DNA of 64,000 bases. Origin: UBA868 sp016776875. Its GTDB lineage: Bacteria > Pseudomonadota > Gammaproteobacteria > Arenicellales > UBA868. The notes under the pieces were generated by a model. The model saw only the letters and a program-made list of their open reading frames with translations, did no database searches and was not told where the DNA came from. The position numbers were made by a program, and so were the translations under genes. Every line of letters starts with the position of its first letter. The first letter of the stretch is position 1. Below are positions 34,969-43,582 of this stretch, piece after piece. The DNA lies in contig CP179198.1 of NCBI GenBank assembly GCA_051201585.1, forward strand, positions 1,984,001-2,048,000, given 5' to 3'.

Positions 34969-35665
34969 ATGTCTCACTCACCAATTGACTATGACTTCCC
35001 GCCGCTTGACGCCGCCTCGCCCGAGGGCCTGCTGGCAATTGGAGGCGATCTGTGTCCTGATCGTATCCTGAGCGCTTATCGAAGAGGCATCTTTCCGTGG
35101 TTCAGCGGAAATCAACCGATATTATGGTGGTCTCCAAACCCACGAGCAGTTCTATTGCCTTCCCAAATCCGAATCAGCCGGAAGCTTGAAAAAAAATATC
35201 AGAAATCGTGGTTTCAGGATAACAACTGATCGAGCATTCGTCGATGTGGTCAAAGAATGTGCCAAGGATCGAGAGCAGCAAAAAGGAACCTGGATCACAA
35301 CGGAAATGCGCGACGCGTATACCGCCCTTCATGGCCGGGGTCACGCCCACAGCGTGGAAACCTGGCAAAACGGTGAGCTGGTCGGCGGTTTGTATGGAAT
35401 CTCTATTGGCAAAGCATTTTTTGGCGAAAGTATGTTTGCTCGCGTGACCGATTCCTCTAAAACAGCGTTAGTGGGACTCTCGAGGCTGCTCACAACCTGG
35501 GAATATCATTTTATTGATTGCCAAGTACGCTCATCGCATCTCGACTCACTCGGCGCAAAGTGCATTCCGCGCAATCAATTTTCAAAAATGCTTGAGAAAG
35601 CAATCCGGGTGCCTGTGGCGCCACATCACTGGACGCACTCAAAAGCAGGTTCAGAGCTGTTATGA
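34969..35665 (+). CDS. aat: Leucyl/phenylalanyl-tRNA-protein transferase Aat, with an apparent +1 frameshift
   Basis: Adds Leu or Phe to N-terminal Lys or Arg of proteins, making N-degrons for ClpAP. The first part (PPLDAASPEGLLAIGGDLCP, YRRGIFPWF, ILWWSPNPRAVL) reads in the ATG frame from 34969 and stops at 35229. The rest (FRITTDRAF, GTWITTEMRDAY, GHAHSVETW, LVGGLYG, FFGESMF, LIDCQ-like FIDCQV) reads in the next frame to 35665. The switch lies at the run of eight A at 35189-35196; with seven A the two parts fuse without a gap into 231 residues (E. coli Aat has 234). The stop overlaps the bpt start by four bases. Slippage on the A run could still yield some full protein. Confidence 0.87.
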
Positions 35666-36387
35666 CCAAAGTTCGTTCCGAACCCGACCTCTACCAGTCG
35701 ACTAACCATCGATGCCCGTACATCCCGAGAGAAACGGCTGCCAATCTTCTGATTGATCCCAAGTTCCAGGTTACGAATCATCTTTATGACACTCTGATCC
35801 ATAATGGTTTCAGGCGTAACGGCACTCTTTATTATCGTCCTCATTGTCCATCATGCTCACGCTGCCGATCAGTTCGAATTCGAGTAAAAGATTTTGAGTG
35901 GCGTCGATCTTTTCGACGAATCATCAAAAGAAACGATAATATTTCTCTGCTACTCGCCCCGCTCCAGTTCAAAGAGGAGCATTTCTCACTCTATCGCGCC
36001 TATCAATCCGCCCGCCACCGAGGGGACGGCATGGATGATTCCGATCCGGTGAAATATCAACAGTTTATGACCAGCTCTGAAATCGACTCTTTTATGATGG
36101 AACTTCGCGATGGAGATCGACTGCTTGCAGTATCGGTACTCGATCGTGTCGTTGACGGTCTATCGGCAGTTTATACATTCTTCGAGCCTGCCGAAGATCA
36201 CCGGAGTCTTGGCACGCTTGCTATTCTTCGACAGATCGACCTTGCCTTGTCGGCCGGCCATGATTATCTGTATCTTGGTTATTGGATTTCAGACTGCAGC
36301 AAGATGTCCTATAAGGAGAGGTTTTCGCCTCTTGAGGAATTTGATCCGAACGCACAACGCTGGTTGTTACATACGTCAGTCAGATAA
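35662..36387 (+). CDS. bpt: Aspartate/glutamate leucyltransferase Bpt
   Basis: A 241-residue bacterial relative of eukaryotic ATE1 that transfers Leu from tRNA to N-terminal Asp or Glu. Visible family features are CPYIPRETAANLL with the early Cys, the PHCPSCSRCRSVRI cysteine cluster, and FKEEHFSLYRAYQSARHRGDGM and SDCSKMSYKERFSPLE toward the C terminus. It overlaps aat by four bases (ATGA). The aat-bpt pair, absent from E. coli but present in Pseudomonas and Vibrio, gives the cell both branches of the bacterial N-degron pathway, served here by the ClpP peptidase encoded upstream. Confidence 0.94.
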   Translation: MTKVRSEPDLYQSTNHRCPYIPRETAANLLIDPKFQVTNHLYDTLIHNGFRRNGTLYYRPHCPSCSRCRSVRIRVKDFEWRRSFRRIIKRNDNISLLLAPLQFKEEHFSLYRAYQSARHRGDGMDDSDPVKYQQFMTSSEIDSFMMELRDGDRLLAVSVLDRVVDGLSAVYTFFEPAEDHRSLGTLAILRQIDLALSAGHDYLYLGYWISDCSKMSYKERFSPLEEFDPNAQRWLLHTSVR

Positions 36388-37292
36388 TGGCACATCCTTC
36401 TTTTCTGACGCATCACGATTTTGAGTATGGCGTTCTTGAGACAGTTGGCCCAGGCATTAGAAGATTGACGGCACGCAATCCGAGTGCATTCACATTTCAC
36501 GGGACAGGAACGTACGTGATTGGCGAGGGCGATGTTGCTGTAATTGATCCAGGCCCTGCAGATTCAACTCATATCAATATGCTTGTCGACAGTCTCCAGA
36601 GGGAAACCATTACCCGGATTCTTGTCACCCACTGTCACATGGATCACTCTCCCGGCGCACGCTTACTACAGAAATTCACCGATGCGCCCACCTATGGATT
36701 CGGCCCACACGGAACGCATCAGAGTATTGATGGCGACTCTGGTGAAGAAGGAGTAGACGTCAGTTTTACGCCTGATGTGAAAGTTAAAGAAGGCGACACC
36801 ATCAGGGCAGGCCTAGCGGAAATCGAATGCGTTCACACGCCAGGCCACACCAGCAACCATATGTGTTTTGCACTGCCAAAGACGGGTGATTTATTTACGG
36901 GTGACCACGTCATGGGTTGGTCCACCAGTGTTGTGATTCCACCGTATGGGAATATGTCAGATTACATTAACAGTCTGGAGAAACTGCTGATTCGCTCCGA
37001 TCACTGCTACTGGCCAACCCACGGCCCTCCCATTGGCGATCCGAAAATATTTGTTAAATCGTTAATCGCGCATCGACTTAAACGAATAAAGGATATCGTC
37101 GCCCTGCTCGAAATAGGACCGCTGTCCATTTCAGAAATGGTCAAACCGCTTTATCCCCAGATTGATCCCCGACTCATCGGGGCCGCCAGTCGCTCGATTT
37201 TTGCCTCTTTAATCTACCTGATAGATAAAAAGATCATCGCTTGCGATTCCGCTGTTTCTCTCCAGAGTATTTTTCGAACAATTGAGCGCTAG
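36387..37292 (+). CDS. Metallo-beta-lactamase-fold hydrolase (LACTB2-like)
   Basis: A 301-residue two-domain protein. The MBL domain has His82-x-His84-x-Asp86-His87 (THCHMDHSPG), His154 (HTPGHTSNH) and Asp173 (TGDHVMGW), a full di-zinc set. The last 80 residues form a small winged-helix-like domain (HRLKRIKDIVALLEIG onward), as in LACTB2-type nucleases and RNase-like hydrolases. Substrate unknown. The start overlaps the last base of the bpt stop (TAATG), so the two are translationally coupled; in pseudomonads infA usually follows bpt instead. Confidence 0.85.
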   Translation: MAHPSFLTHHDFEYGVLETVGPGIRRLTARNPSAFTFHGTGTYVIGEGDVAVIDPGPADSTHINMLVDSLQRETITRILVTHCHMDHSPGARLLQKFTDAPTYGFGPHGTHQSIDGDSGEEGVDVSFTPDVKVKEGDTIRAGLAEIECVHTPGHTSNHMCFALPKTGDLFTGDHVMGWSTSVVIPPYGNMSDYINSLEKLLIRSDHCYWPTHGPPIGDPKIFVKSLIAHRLKRIKDIVALLEIGPLSISEMVKPLYPQIDPRLIGAASRSIFASLIYLIDKKIIACDSAVSLQSIFRTIER

Positions 37293-37431
37293 CCAGATAA
37301 AAATACTTTTTGAAATTCGAAAATCATACGCAACCTATTAAGACCGTTAAAATGAGGCTATCCATTCTGGCAAACGACATGATGATAGTTACGTTCTCCC
37401 GCTTTTATTCTTTGATTCCCTAACAACGATA

Positions 37432-38130
37432 ATGACAATTCAATTCTCGATCGATCGTCGAGCCGTTTCAGAAGGACTGGGCACCTGTTTGCTTGTGGCA
37501 ACAGTCGTTGGATCTGGGATCATGGCTGAAAACCTTTCAGGCGGTAACGTGGCGCTCGCGCTACTGGGAAACACCATCCCAACGGGTGCTATTCTGTTTG
37601 TACTGATCACAATGCTAGGCCCGATCTCCGGCGCCCACCTGAATCCGGCAGTCACGATTTCTTTTTTCATCCAACGGAAGATCTCGGGGCCCCATTCACT
37701 GGTTTATATCGCGGCTCAGGTAGCTGGGGGCATCTTCGGGACGGTTGTTGCTCACCTGATGTTCAACGAATCCCCCATTCAGGTCTCAGCGCAGATACGA
37801 TCAGGCGGTGGTCAATGGCTCTCGGAGGGTATCGCTACTTTTGGCCTCGTCATAACGATTATAGGCGCCCTGCGGTGGCGACCCGAAGCCGTTCCGACTG
37901 CCGTTGCACTATTCATTACCGCAGCTTACTGGTTTGCCGCCTCCACGTCTTTTGCCAATCCTGCAGTCACCATCGCGCGAAGCCTGACCGACTCCTTTAG
38001 CGGCATTTCACCCCTGAGCGCCCCAGCATTTATTGGCGCCCAAATCATCGGCGCCATCCTCGCAACTTTTTTGATGGCCTGGCTTTTAAAAACGACCCAA
38101 AATCCAAGGTCCTCAGAGCGTAATCGCTAA
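37432..38130 (+). CDS. MIP-family channel (AqpS-like aquaglyceroporin)
   Basis: A 232-residue membrane channel with six spans and two NPA half-helices: GAHLNPAVT (71-73) and SFANPAVTIARS (176-178). The residue directly after the second NPA is Val, not the Arg of the aromatic/Arg selectivity filter of true water channels. That loss widens the pore and is typical of the AqpS-like group, which passes small neutral solutes such as polyols or metalloid hydroxides in studied cases. The substrate here is unknown and no arsenic genes are nearby. Its stop overlaps the convergent DUF47 gene by four bases. Confidence 0.88.
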   Translation: MTIQFSIDRRAVSEGLGTCLLVATVVGSGIMAENLSGGNVALALLGNTIPTGAILFVLITMLGPISGAHLNPAVTISFFIQRKISGPHSLVYIAAQVAGGIFGTVVAHLMFNESPIQVSAQIRSGGGQWLSEGIATFGLVITIIGALRWRPEAVPTAVALFITAAYWFAASTSFANPAVTIARSLTDSFSGISPLSAPAFIGAQIIGAILATFLMAWLLKTTQNPRSSERNR

Positions 38131-38795
38131 TTTGCCATTAACAATCTCAGACGGTTCCCCACTCGCTCTGATAAATCGGCAAGCGTTGCAATCTGGCGCA
38201 GCACCTGATGCCAGAAAATCGTTGCCACACCGAGATCGCTCTCGATTTCAAATAATTTTCTGGCCGCCATATCTAACTGGCGATCAGTCTCGGTTTCTAA
38301 TCGCCCCAACTCTAGAATCATCTCATCAACCCGACGTACTTCCGCGTCTCCAAACCCAGTCTCAACGAGTTCGTCGAGTTCATCAATGATTCTTTGACCC
38401 TGTTCGCATGCGGTCACCACACTTTTGGCAAGCGACATAACCGGTTCTTTCATCACCTCAGGCAGATGCATGTTTCGCTGATCGGCGAGTTCTGCAATAT
38501 CCTGCGTAATATCCGCAATAGAATCCTGGTAATCAAGGATCTCAAGAATCGTGCGCCGATCTAACGCCATCATGAAACGCTTCGGCGTATGCGCGCGAAT
38601 CTCATGTTTAATCTCATCGGCCTCATGCTCGAGTCGATCAATCTCTGCCCGGCGATCCCGAATCGCATCGAGGTCGCCGGCTGCCATTGCGTCAAGCAGA
38701 GGCAAGATCTCTCGAGCGCACAACACTGCAACATTCATATGTTGCTGCATGGGTTTAATAGGTGACCGACTCACCAGTTTGTCTATCCAAGCCAC
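38127..38795 (-). CDS. DUF47 (PhoU-like) phosphate transport regulator
   Basis: A 222-residue all-helical protein of the DUF47 group (TIGR00153), related to PhoU: long heptad-rich helices, with EADEIKHEIRAHTPKRFMMALDRRTILEILDYQDSIADITQDIA as the conserved core (split here by family motifs such as ILDYQDSIAD). These proteins pair with Pit transporters and are thought to gate them. It follows pit by nine bases and is surely cotranscribed with it. Confidence 0.93.
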   Translation of the reverse strand: MAWIDKLVSRSPIKPMQQHMNVAVLCAREILPLLDAMAAGDLDAIRDRRAEIDRLEHEADEIKHEIRAHTPKRFMMALDRRTILEILDYQDSIADITQDIAELADQRNMHLPEVMKEPVMSLAKSVVTACEQGQRIIDELDELVETGFGDAEVRRVDEMILELGRLETETDRQLDMAARKLFEIESDLGVATIFWHQVLRQIATLADLSERVGNRLRLLMAN

Positions 38796-38804
38796 AATAG
38801 CCTC

Positions 38805-40058
38805 CTAAGGTGCCAATAGGCCCTTAAAGAAATAAAAGAAGAAAATCGATAGTCCCGCTGCGAGAGGCAATGTTGCCACCCATGACGCTATGATTTTTCC
38901 AACTACCCTTAAATCAAGCGCGCCTATCCCGCGCGCGAGCCCTACTCCCAGCACCGCTCCCACAAGTGTATGTGTAGTGGAGATTGGAATTCCCATCCGG
39001 GATGCCACCACGATAGTCGTTGCCGCGGCAAGCTCTGCTGCAAAACCGCGACTGGGCGTCAATTCGGTAATTTTCTTGCCAATTGTCTCCATGACCCGAT
39101 AACCCCAAGTCGCAAGACCCACCACTATGCCGATACCACCGATCGCCAACATCCACGGCTCAACAGGTGCTTTGCTGCCAAGATCCATGCCTTGAACCGC
39201 ATGTGAGATTGCGGCCAGAGGTCCAATTGAGTTGGCCACGTCATTTGAACCATGCGCGAATGCAATCGCACATGCTGTCAGAATTTGCAGAACGACAAAA
39301 ATTCGCTCTACCCGACTGAAACGTTGCTTTGGATCATTATCACCGAGATTAACCCGACGGATGAAAAACACCCCAAGACCCGCGCCAATCAATCCGAGCC
39401 CCACGGATCCAATCAAAGACTGCGTCAAATTAAGATCGAGCTTCAGTGGTTTAAGTCCCTTAAACAGGGTCACCAGTCCAATAATGAAAAACACAAAAAA
39501 GAAAAAGACAGGACCCAATTTTCGAATCTGTGCCACCGGATCTGGCTTATCCAGAACCTTGTAGCGTGTAATCTGAAAAATAAAAAAGGCAATCACACCC
39601 GCTAATACCGGGGAGGTAATCCATGACAAAACAATTTGGGCGATCTTTCCCCACTTGACCGCGTCCAGGCCAATCGCAACCGCGCCGAAACCCACAATCG
39701 CGCCAACGATTGAGTGAGTTGTTGAGATCGGAAGACCAAATCGAGTTGCCACCACCAGCAATGTGCCTGCTGCTGCCAGCGATCCCAACATGCCATAAAT
39801 GAGCTGGTCGCGACCAATCATGCTTAGATCCAGCATGCCTTTACGCACGGTATCTGTCACATGTCCACCTGCGAGAAATGCACCTGCAAACTCAAGGATG
39901 GCTGCGACGATAATCGCGCCCCAAACAGTTAGTGCGCCCGAACCGACACTGGTTCCCATCGCATTAGCGACATCATTCGCGCCTATCGCCCAAGCCATGT
40001 AGAGCGCTAGGATTCCAGCTACCCACAGCGCAACGGGAATATCTGCAAACCACTCCAT
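38805..40058 (-). CDS. pit: Inorganic phosphate transporter Pit
   Basis: A 417-residue membrane transporter of the PiT family that imports metal-phosphate with protons. Both inverted-repeat signatures are present: GANDVANAMGTSVGSGAL near residue 26 and HGSNDVANSIGPLAA in the second half, with STTHSIVGAIVG and STTHTLVGAVLG repeats. About 10-12 membrane spans with a central hydrophilic loop. A Pho box lies in its leader, so it is probably induced by PhoB, and it is followed by its DUF47 partner. Confidence 0.95.
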   Translation of the reverse strand: MEWFADIPVALWVAGILALYMAWAIGANDVANAMGTSVGSGALTVWGAIIVAAILEFAGAFLAGGHVTDTVRKGMLDLSMIGRDQLIYGMLGSLAAAGTLLVVATRFGLPISTTHSIVGAIVGFGAVAIGLDAVKWGKIAQIVLSWITSPVLAGVIAFFIFQITRYKVLDKPDPVAQIRKLGPVFFFFVFFIIGLVTLFKGLKPLKLDLNLTQSLIGSVGLGLIGAGLGVFFIRRVNLGDNDPKQRFSRVERIFVVLQILTACAIAFAHGSNDVANSIGPLAAISHAVQGMDLGSKAPVEPWMLAIGGIGIVVGLATWGYRVMETIGKKITELTPSRGFAAELAAATTIVVASRMGIPISTTHTLVGAVLGVGLARGIGALDLRVVGKIIASWVATLPLAAGLSIFFFYFFKGLLAP

Positions 40059-40124
40059 AAATAATCTCTTTTATCTTTTCGATCGGTCGGACGATCGAGT
40101 TAGGGTTGAGCGCACTCTAAAATG

Positions 40125-40147
40125 CTTTTATTACAAAATTATGACAA
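40125..40147 (-). promoter_or_regulatory. Pho box upstream of pit
   Basis: On the minus strand TTGTCATAATT is followed directly by TTGTAATAAAA, two 11-base direct repeats matching the PhoB site (CTGTCATAWAW-type half-sites). It is 67-89 bases upstream of the pit start, within the gap after phoR. A perfect TCGATCG-6-CGATCGA inverted repeat (40079-40098) lies in the same leader. Confidence 0.75.
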
Positions 40148-40161
40148 TTAGCAGAATTCTC

Positions 40162-41514
40162 TCATTGGGGAATCTGCCGAACAAGTTCAGATGGGAAGGT
40201 GCAAGTGAAACAACTCCCTTGCTCGGGCTCGCTTGTGATTGAGAGTTCGCCGCCCATTCGACCCAAAACATGCTTCACAATAGCGAGACCTAACCCTGTG
40301 CCTCCCGATTCACGTGACCGTGCCACATCAACACGATAAAAGCGTTCTGTTAACCGGGATAAATGACTTCTCTCGATCCCAATCCCCGTATCTTGCACCG
40401 AAAAGCAGCCCCCCTCAGTTGTTATCGCCCACCGAAGTTTAATGACTCCACTTGCCGGTGTGTATTTAACAGCGTTAATAACTAAATTGGAGATAAGGCT
40501 GTGTAACTCCTGTGGATTCCAGTTAATAGCGCATCTGTACTGCTCCTCCACCGAAATTTCATGGTCTTTTTCACCACTTAGCGCTTGGGCCTCCAGTCGA
40601 ACTTGGGCAATAAGGTCGCAAATATCAACCCATTCGGATCGAGGCTTTTCTCCCCTCTCGAGGTTCGCTAAAGTGAGCATATCCTCAACAATTCCCTTGA
40701 TTCGGGTGGTCTGACTATACATCTGCGCCATTGCACTCCGTGTTTGCTCCGGGTTGGATATTTCCTGATCAATTAATGTTTCCAAATAACCATGGATAAC
40801 CGTTAACGGCGTACGTAATTCATGAGACGCATTTGCGACAAAATCCTGTCGCACGCGCTCAAGCTGCTTTACCCGCGTGATGTCCTGGGCTTGGAAAAGT
40901 CGTTGGTTATCTCCATACGGCGTAACTCTTACCGATAAAAGTTTATCGGGAAAAGCCGGGGCAACAATTTCAACTGGATCGCTTTCTTTGACATTGTCAA
41001 TATACCGTCTGAACTCTCCCGAAGGAAAAAATATCTCTATCCGCTTTTTCAGATCAATTGATCCTGAAAGCCCAATTAGGTCTCCAGCGGCTTTGTTCCA
41101 CCACTCAATTCGGTTATTTCGATCCAACGCAATAATCGCATCTGGCAGTACCGACAATGAGTCTCTAAAATCTCTAACGAGGGTCGCCATTTTATTTTTT
41201 CTGTTAGTTGCTCTAAGTTTTAACCGATCTATCTCACAATTAAGCAATGATCGTTCATTCTTCGCTTCATCGATCGACTCGACAATATAAGTCGCAACTG
41301 GAGTTAAAGTTCGCCTCCAGAAAATAGGTAACTTTTCTCTCGCTAGACTGGCGACTAGAAGAGCCTGTGAAAAATACAGGATGAATCCGGAAGCAAAAAG
41401 TAAGACGACATTGATTTCCGCGGAGAAAAAGTAAGACGTTGCTAAAGTGATCCCAACAATTAAGAGGACTAGTACTGCAAACTCCTTAAGGACTAATCGC
41501 GTGATAGAGGTCAC
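40162..41514 (-). CDS. phoR: Phosphate-regulon sensor histidine kinase PhoR
   Basis: A 450-residue membrane kinase. Two spans at the N terminus (about 11-30 and 34-55) bring in a short linker, a PAS-like domain at about 115-215 (VLPDAIIALDRNNRIEWWN), the dimerisation/phosphoacceptor helix with His231 in ASHELRTPLT, and the ATPase with NAVKYTPASG, DTGIGIERSHL and GGTGLGLAIVKH. It phosphorylates PhoB at low phosphate. It overlaps the end of phoB by four bases, and pit follows downstream. Confidence 0.95.
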   Translation of the reverse strand: MTSITRLVLKEFAVLVLLIVGITLATSYFFSAEINVVLLFASGFILYFSQALLVASLAREKLPIFWRRTLTPVATYIVESIDEAKNERSLLNCEIDRLKLRATNRKNKMATLVRDFRDSLSVLPDAIIALDRNNRIEWWNKAAGDLIGLSGSIDLKKRIEIFFPSGEFRRYIDNVKESDPVEIVAPAFPDKLLSVRVTPYGDNQRLFQAQDITRVKQLERVRQDFVANASHELRTPLTVIHGYLETLIDQEISNPEQTRSAMAQMYSQTTRIKGIVEDMLTLANLERGEKPRSEWVDICDLIAQVRLEAQALSGEKDHEISVEEQYRCAINWNPQELHSLISNLVINAVKYTPASGVIKLRWAITTEGGCFSVQDTGIGIERSHLSRLTERFYRVDVARSRESGGTGLGLAIVKHVLGRMGGELSITSEPEQGSCFTCTFPSELVRQIPQ

Positions 41515-42210
41515 TGGGGCACGCTAGAAAATCGATATCCCACACCACGAATTGTCTCTATTAACTGATCAAATCCATGCGGCTCAAGAGATTTCCGAAG
41601 ACGTCTAACGCTTACGTCTACCGTACGCTCTTCAACATATACATCGACCCCCCAAACGCGATCGAGAAGTTTTTCCCGGCCGAACACTCGACCAGGGTTA
41701 CTCATTAAAAAATGGAGTAACTTGAACTCTGTCGGACCGAGCTCAATCCTGCGACCATTCGCCTTCAGGTCAAACAGATTTGGATTTAGAGCAAGACCTT
41801 GATATTCAATGATGCGCTCAGTCGGACCCAGTGCCCCTCTACGAAGTACCGCGCGAATACGGGCAATTAACTCCCGAGGTGAAAACGGCTTTGTAATATA
41901 GTCATCTGCCCCGACATCGAGACCGCGAACTTTATCTAATTCATCTCCTTTTGCGGTGATCATAATGATAGGTAACTCTTCGGTTAATGAGCTTACCTCT
42001 CAAACGCTTCGCAAAATCGATTCCGCTTAGGCCAGGAAGCATCCAATCCAATAAAACGAGATCAGGCACTGAGTCATGAATGCTGCGTTGGGCACTTTCA
42101 GCATCTTGGGCTTCTGTTATTTTGAAGTTATTTTGTGAAAGCACAAAATTAAGCATCTCACGTATCGCACGATCGTCTTCAACGATTAAAATATTGGCTA
42201 TTCCCACCAA
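41511..42210 (-). CDS. phoB: Phosphate-regulon response regulator PhoB, with an apparent frameshift
   Basis: Two-domain OmpR-type regulator. The receiver part (ILIVEDD with Asp12/13, phosphoacceptor Asp55 in VLLDWMLPG) reads from 42210 and ends after LRGKLIN at a stop near 41941. The remainder (LPIIMITAKGDE, GADDYITKPFSPREL, then the winged helix LGPTEFKLLHFL to GVGYRFS) reads in the next frame. Dropping one base near 41978-41985 (an AA or CC pair) joins them into 232 residues, the normal PhoB size. A TTG or GTG start is used. phoR overlaps the end by four bases, and a Pho box lies upstream. As written, the regulator would be non-functional. Confidence 0.87.
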
Positions 42211-42250
42211 AAAATCCGTGACAGTTTCTGTTTACCGAATTCCAACAAAC

Positions 42251-42272
42251 TCATGTTACAAGTTCATTACAA
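42251..42272 (-). promoter_or_regulatory. Pho box upstream of phoB
   Basis: On the minus strand TTGTAATGAAC is directly followed by TTGTAACATGA, two 11-base direct repeats of the PhoB half-site type. It is 40-60 bases upstream of the phoB start, consistent with the autoregulation known for phoBR. Confidence 0.7.
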
Positions 42273-42315
42273 ACGGTCCGGAAATAAATATTTCGCGGTC
42301 GCTGACGCGATTTAA

Positions 42316-43326
42316 CTACCGGTCCCGTTCGGCTTCTAGCGCTTTTACGCGTTTTGCGAGTTCATCCAACTGACGAAATCGGACTGCTGCTTTTCGCCAA
42401 TCACCAGTCGGCAATAAGCCCGTACCTGACGAATACATCCCAGGTTTGTTGATTGAACCTGTGACCATCGCCATGCCCGTGAGATGCACATCATCACAAA
42501 TGGTGACGTGATCCGCCACGCCAACCGCACCGGCCAAAATGCAGCGCTTACCGATAACCACACTGCCCGCAACACCAACGCAGGAAACGATTGCGGTGTC
42601 TTCCCCTATCTGACAGTTATGGCCAATTTGCACCAGATTATCGATCACCACGCCGTCAGCAATCACGGTGTCACCGATAGCGCCCCTGTCGATAGTCGTT
42701 ACCGCGCCGATCTGGACTCGATTACCAACTGTTAGCCCGCCTAACTGAGGAATGCGAACCCATTGACCGTCTTCGTTTGTATTGCCAAACCCGTGACTAC
42801 CGAGAACTGCCCCGCTTTTGATAAAACACTGCTGGCCAATCTTGACGCCGTGCATGATCGTCACGTTGGCAAAAAGGCGAGTTTCTGAACCGATTACAAC
42901 ATCGGCGCCAATGACTGATCCGGGTTCAATAATTACCCGGTCCCCAAGCTCAGCGTTCTCCTCAATTACACAATTGGGTCCAATTGATACATCTTCACCT
43001 AACTTCACACTATCCGCGATAACCGCGCTTTGGTGAATACCGGGCGGCGGCATAGGCGTTGTATCTAGCGCCCGCGCAGTGAGCGCATAAGCCGAGTGAG
43101 GATTTTCACTGACAAGCGCTGATCCCTGCCAACTGTCGAGATCTTCTTCCCTCAATATGACCGCTCCTGCCTTGCAACCCGCCAGCATTTCGCGTGATGT
43201 CGAGACCCCGAGAAAGGTGATTTGATTAGGGCCTGCTTCCTCAAGCGTTCCAAGAGAGATAACGTCAAGATCAGAATCGCCATGACAACGAGCACCTATC
43301 CGTTTTGCAAGATCACTTAGTCTCAT
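42316..43326 (-). CDS. lpxD: UDP-3-O-acylglucosamine N-acyltransferase LpxD
   Basis: Third enzyme of lipid A synthesis, adding the N-linked hydroxyacyl chain to UDP-3-O-acylglucosamine. The 336 residues show the N-terminal uridine-binding domain (FLGVSTSREMLAGCKAGAVI), a left-handed beta-helix of hexapeptide repeats from about residue 100 (GEDVSIGPNCVIEENAELGD), the catalytic His in NLVQIGHNCQIG, and a C-terminal helix that may select the acyl-ACP. Unlike the usual bamA-skp-lpxD-fabZ-lpxA order it is alone here, between phoB and an SDR gene. Whether it is the only lpxD or a second copy cannot be told from this window. Confidence 0.95.
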   Translation of the reverse strand: MRLSDLAKRIGARCHGDSDLDVISLGTLEEAGPNQITFLGVSTSREMLAGCKAGAVILREEDLDSWQGSALVSENPHSAYALTARALDTTPMPPPGIHQSAVIADSVKLGEDVSIGPNCVIEENAELGDRVIIEPGSVIGADVVIGSETRLFANVTIMHGVKIGQQCFIKSGAVLGSHGFGNTNEDGQWVRIPQLGGLTVGNRVQIGAVTTIDRGAIGDTVIADGVVIDNLVQIGHNCQIGEDTAIVSCVGVAGSVVIGKRCILAGAVGVADHVTICDDVHLTGMAMVTGSINKPGMYSSGTGLLPTGDWRKAAVRFRQLDELAKRVKALEAERDR

Positions 43327-43582
43327 ATGGCTAATTAAGTCACTTAAATATTTAGGCTGTTATCAAACAATCAATAATGTCGACACACGATTTCTCGATG
43401 CGTCTTACGTCTACCGTGCTAAGTGTAACAACCGGTCAAACGACTACGTTTCCCAGGTAGTGATGATAGACCTCGACACTAATAAAACCAAGGCCATCCG
43501 AGTTTTTATTCAGGTGACACGTTCATCTCCCGCTCCAGTAAAATGCGGCTATAGGCTTTGACGAAATCAGAGGAAGAAAATA
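43327..43582. other. Divergent lpxD / SDR intergenic region
   Basis: A 256-base gap with no coding or RNA feature that I can support. It must hold promoters for both divergent genes. An AGAGGAAG ribosome-binding site precedes the SDR start at its right end. Confidence 0.35.

Noticed and set aside
39232..39605. Two overlapping plus-strand frames opposite pit
   Set aside because: They mirror the hydrophobic codons of a membrane protein gene and have no start context or motif.
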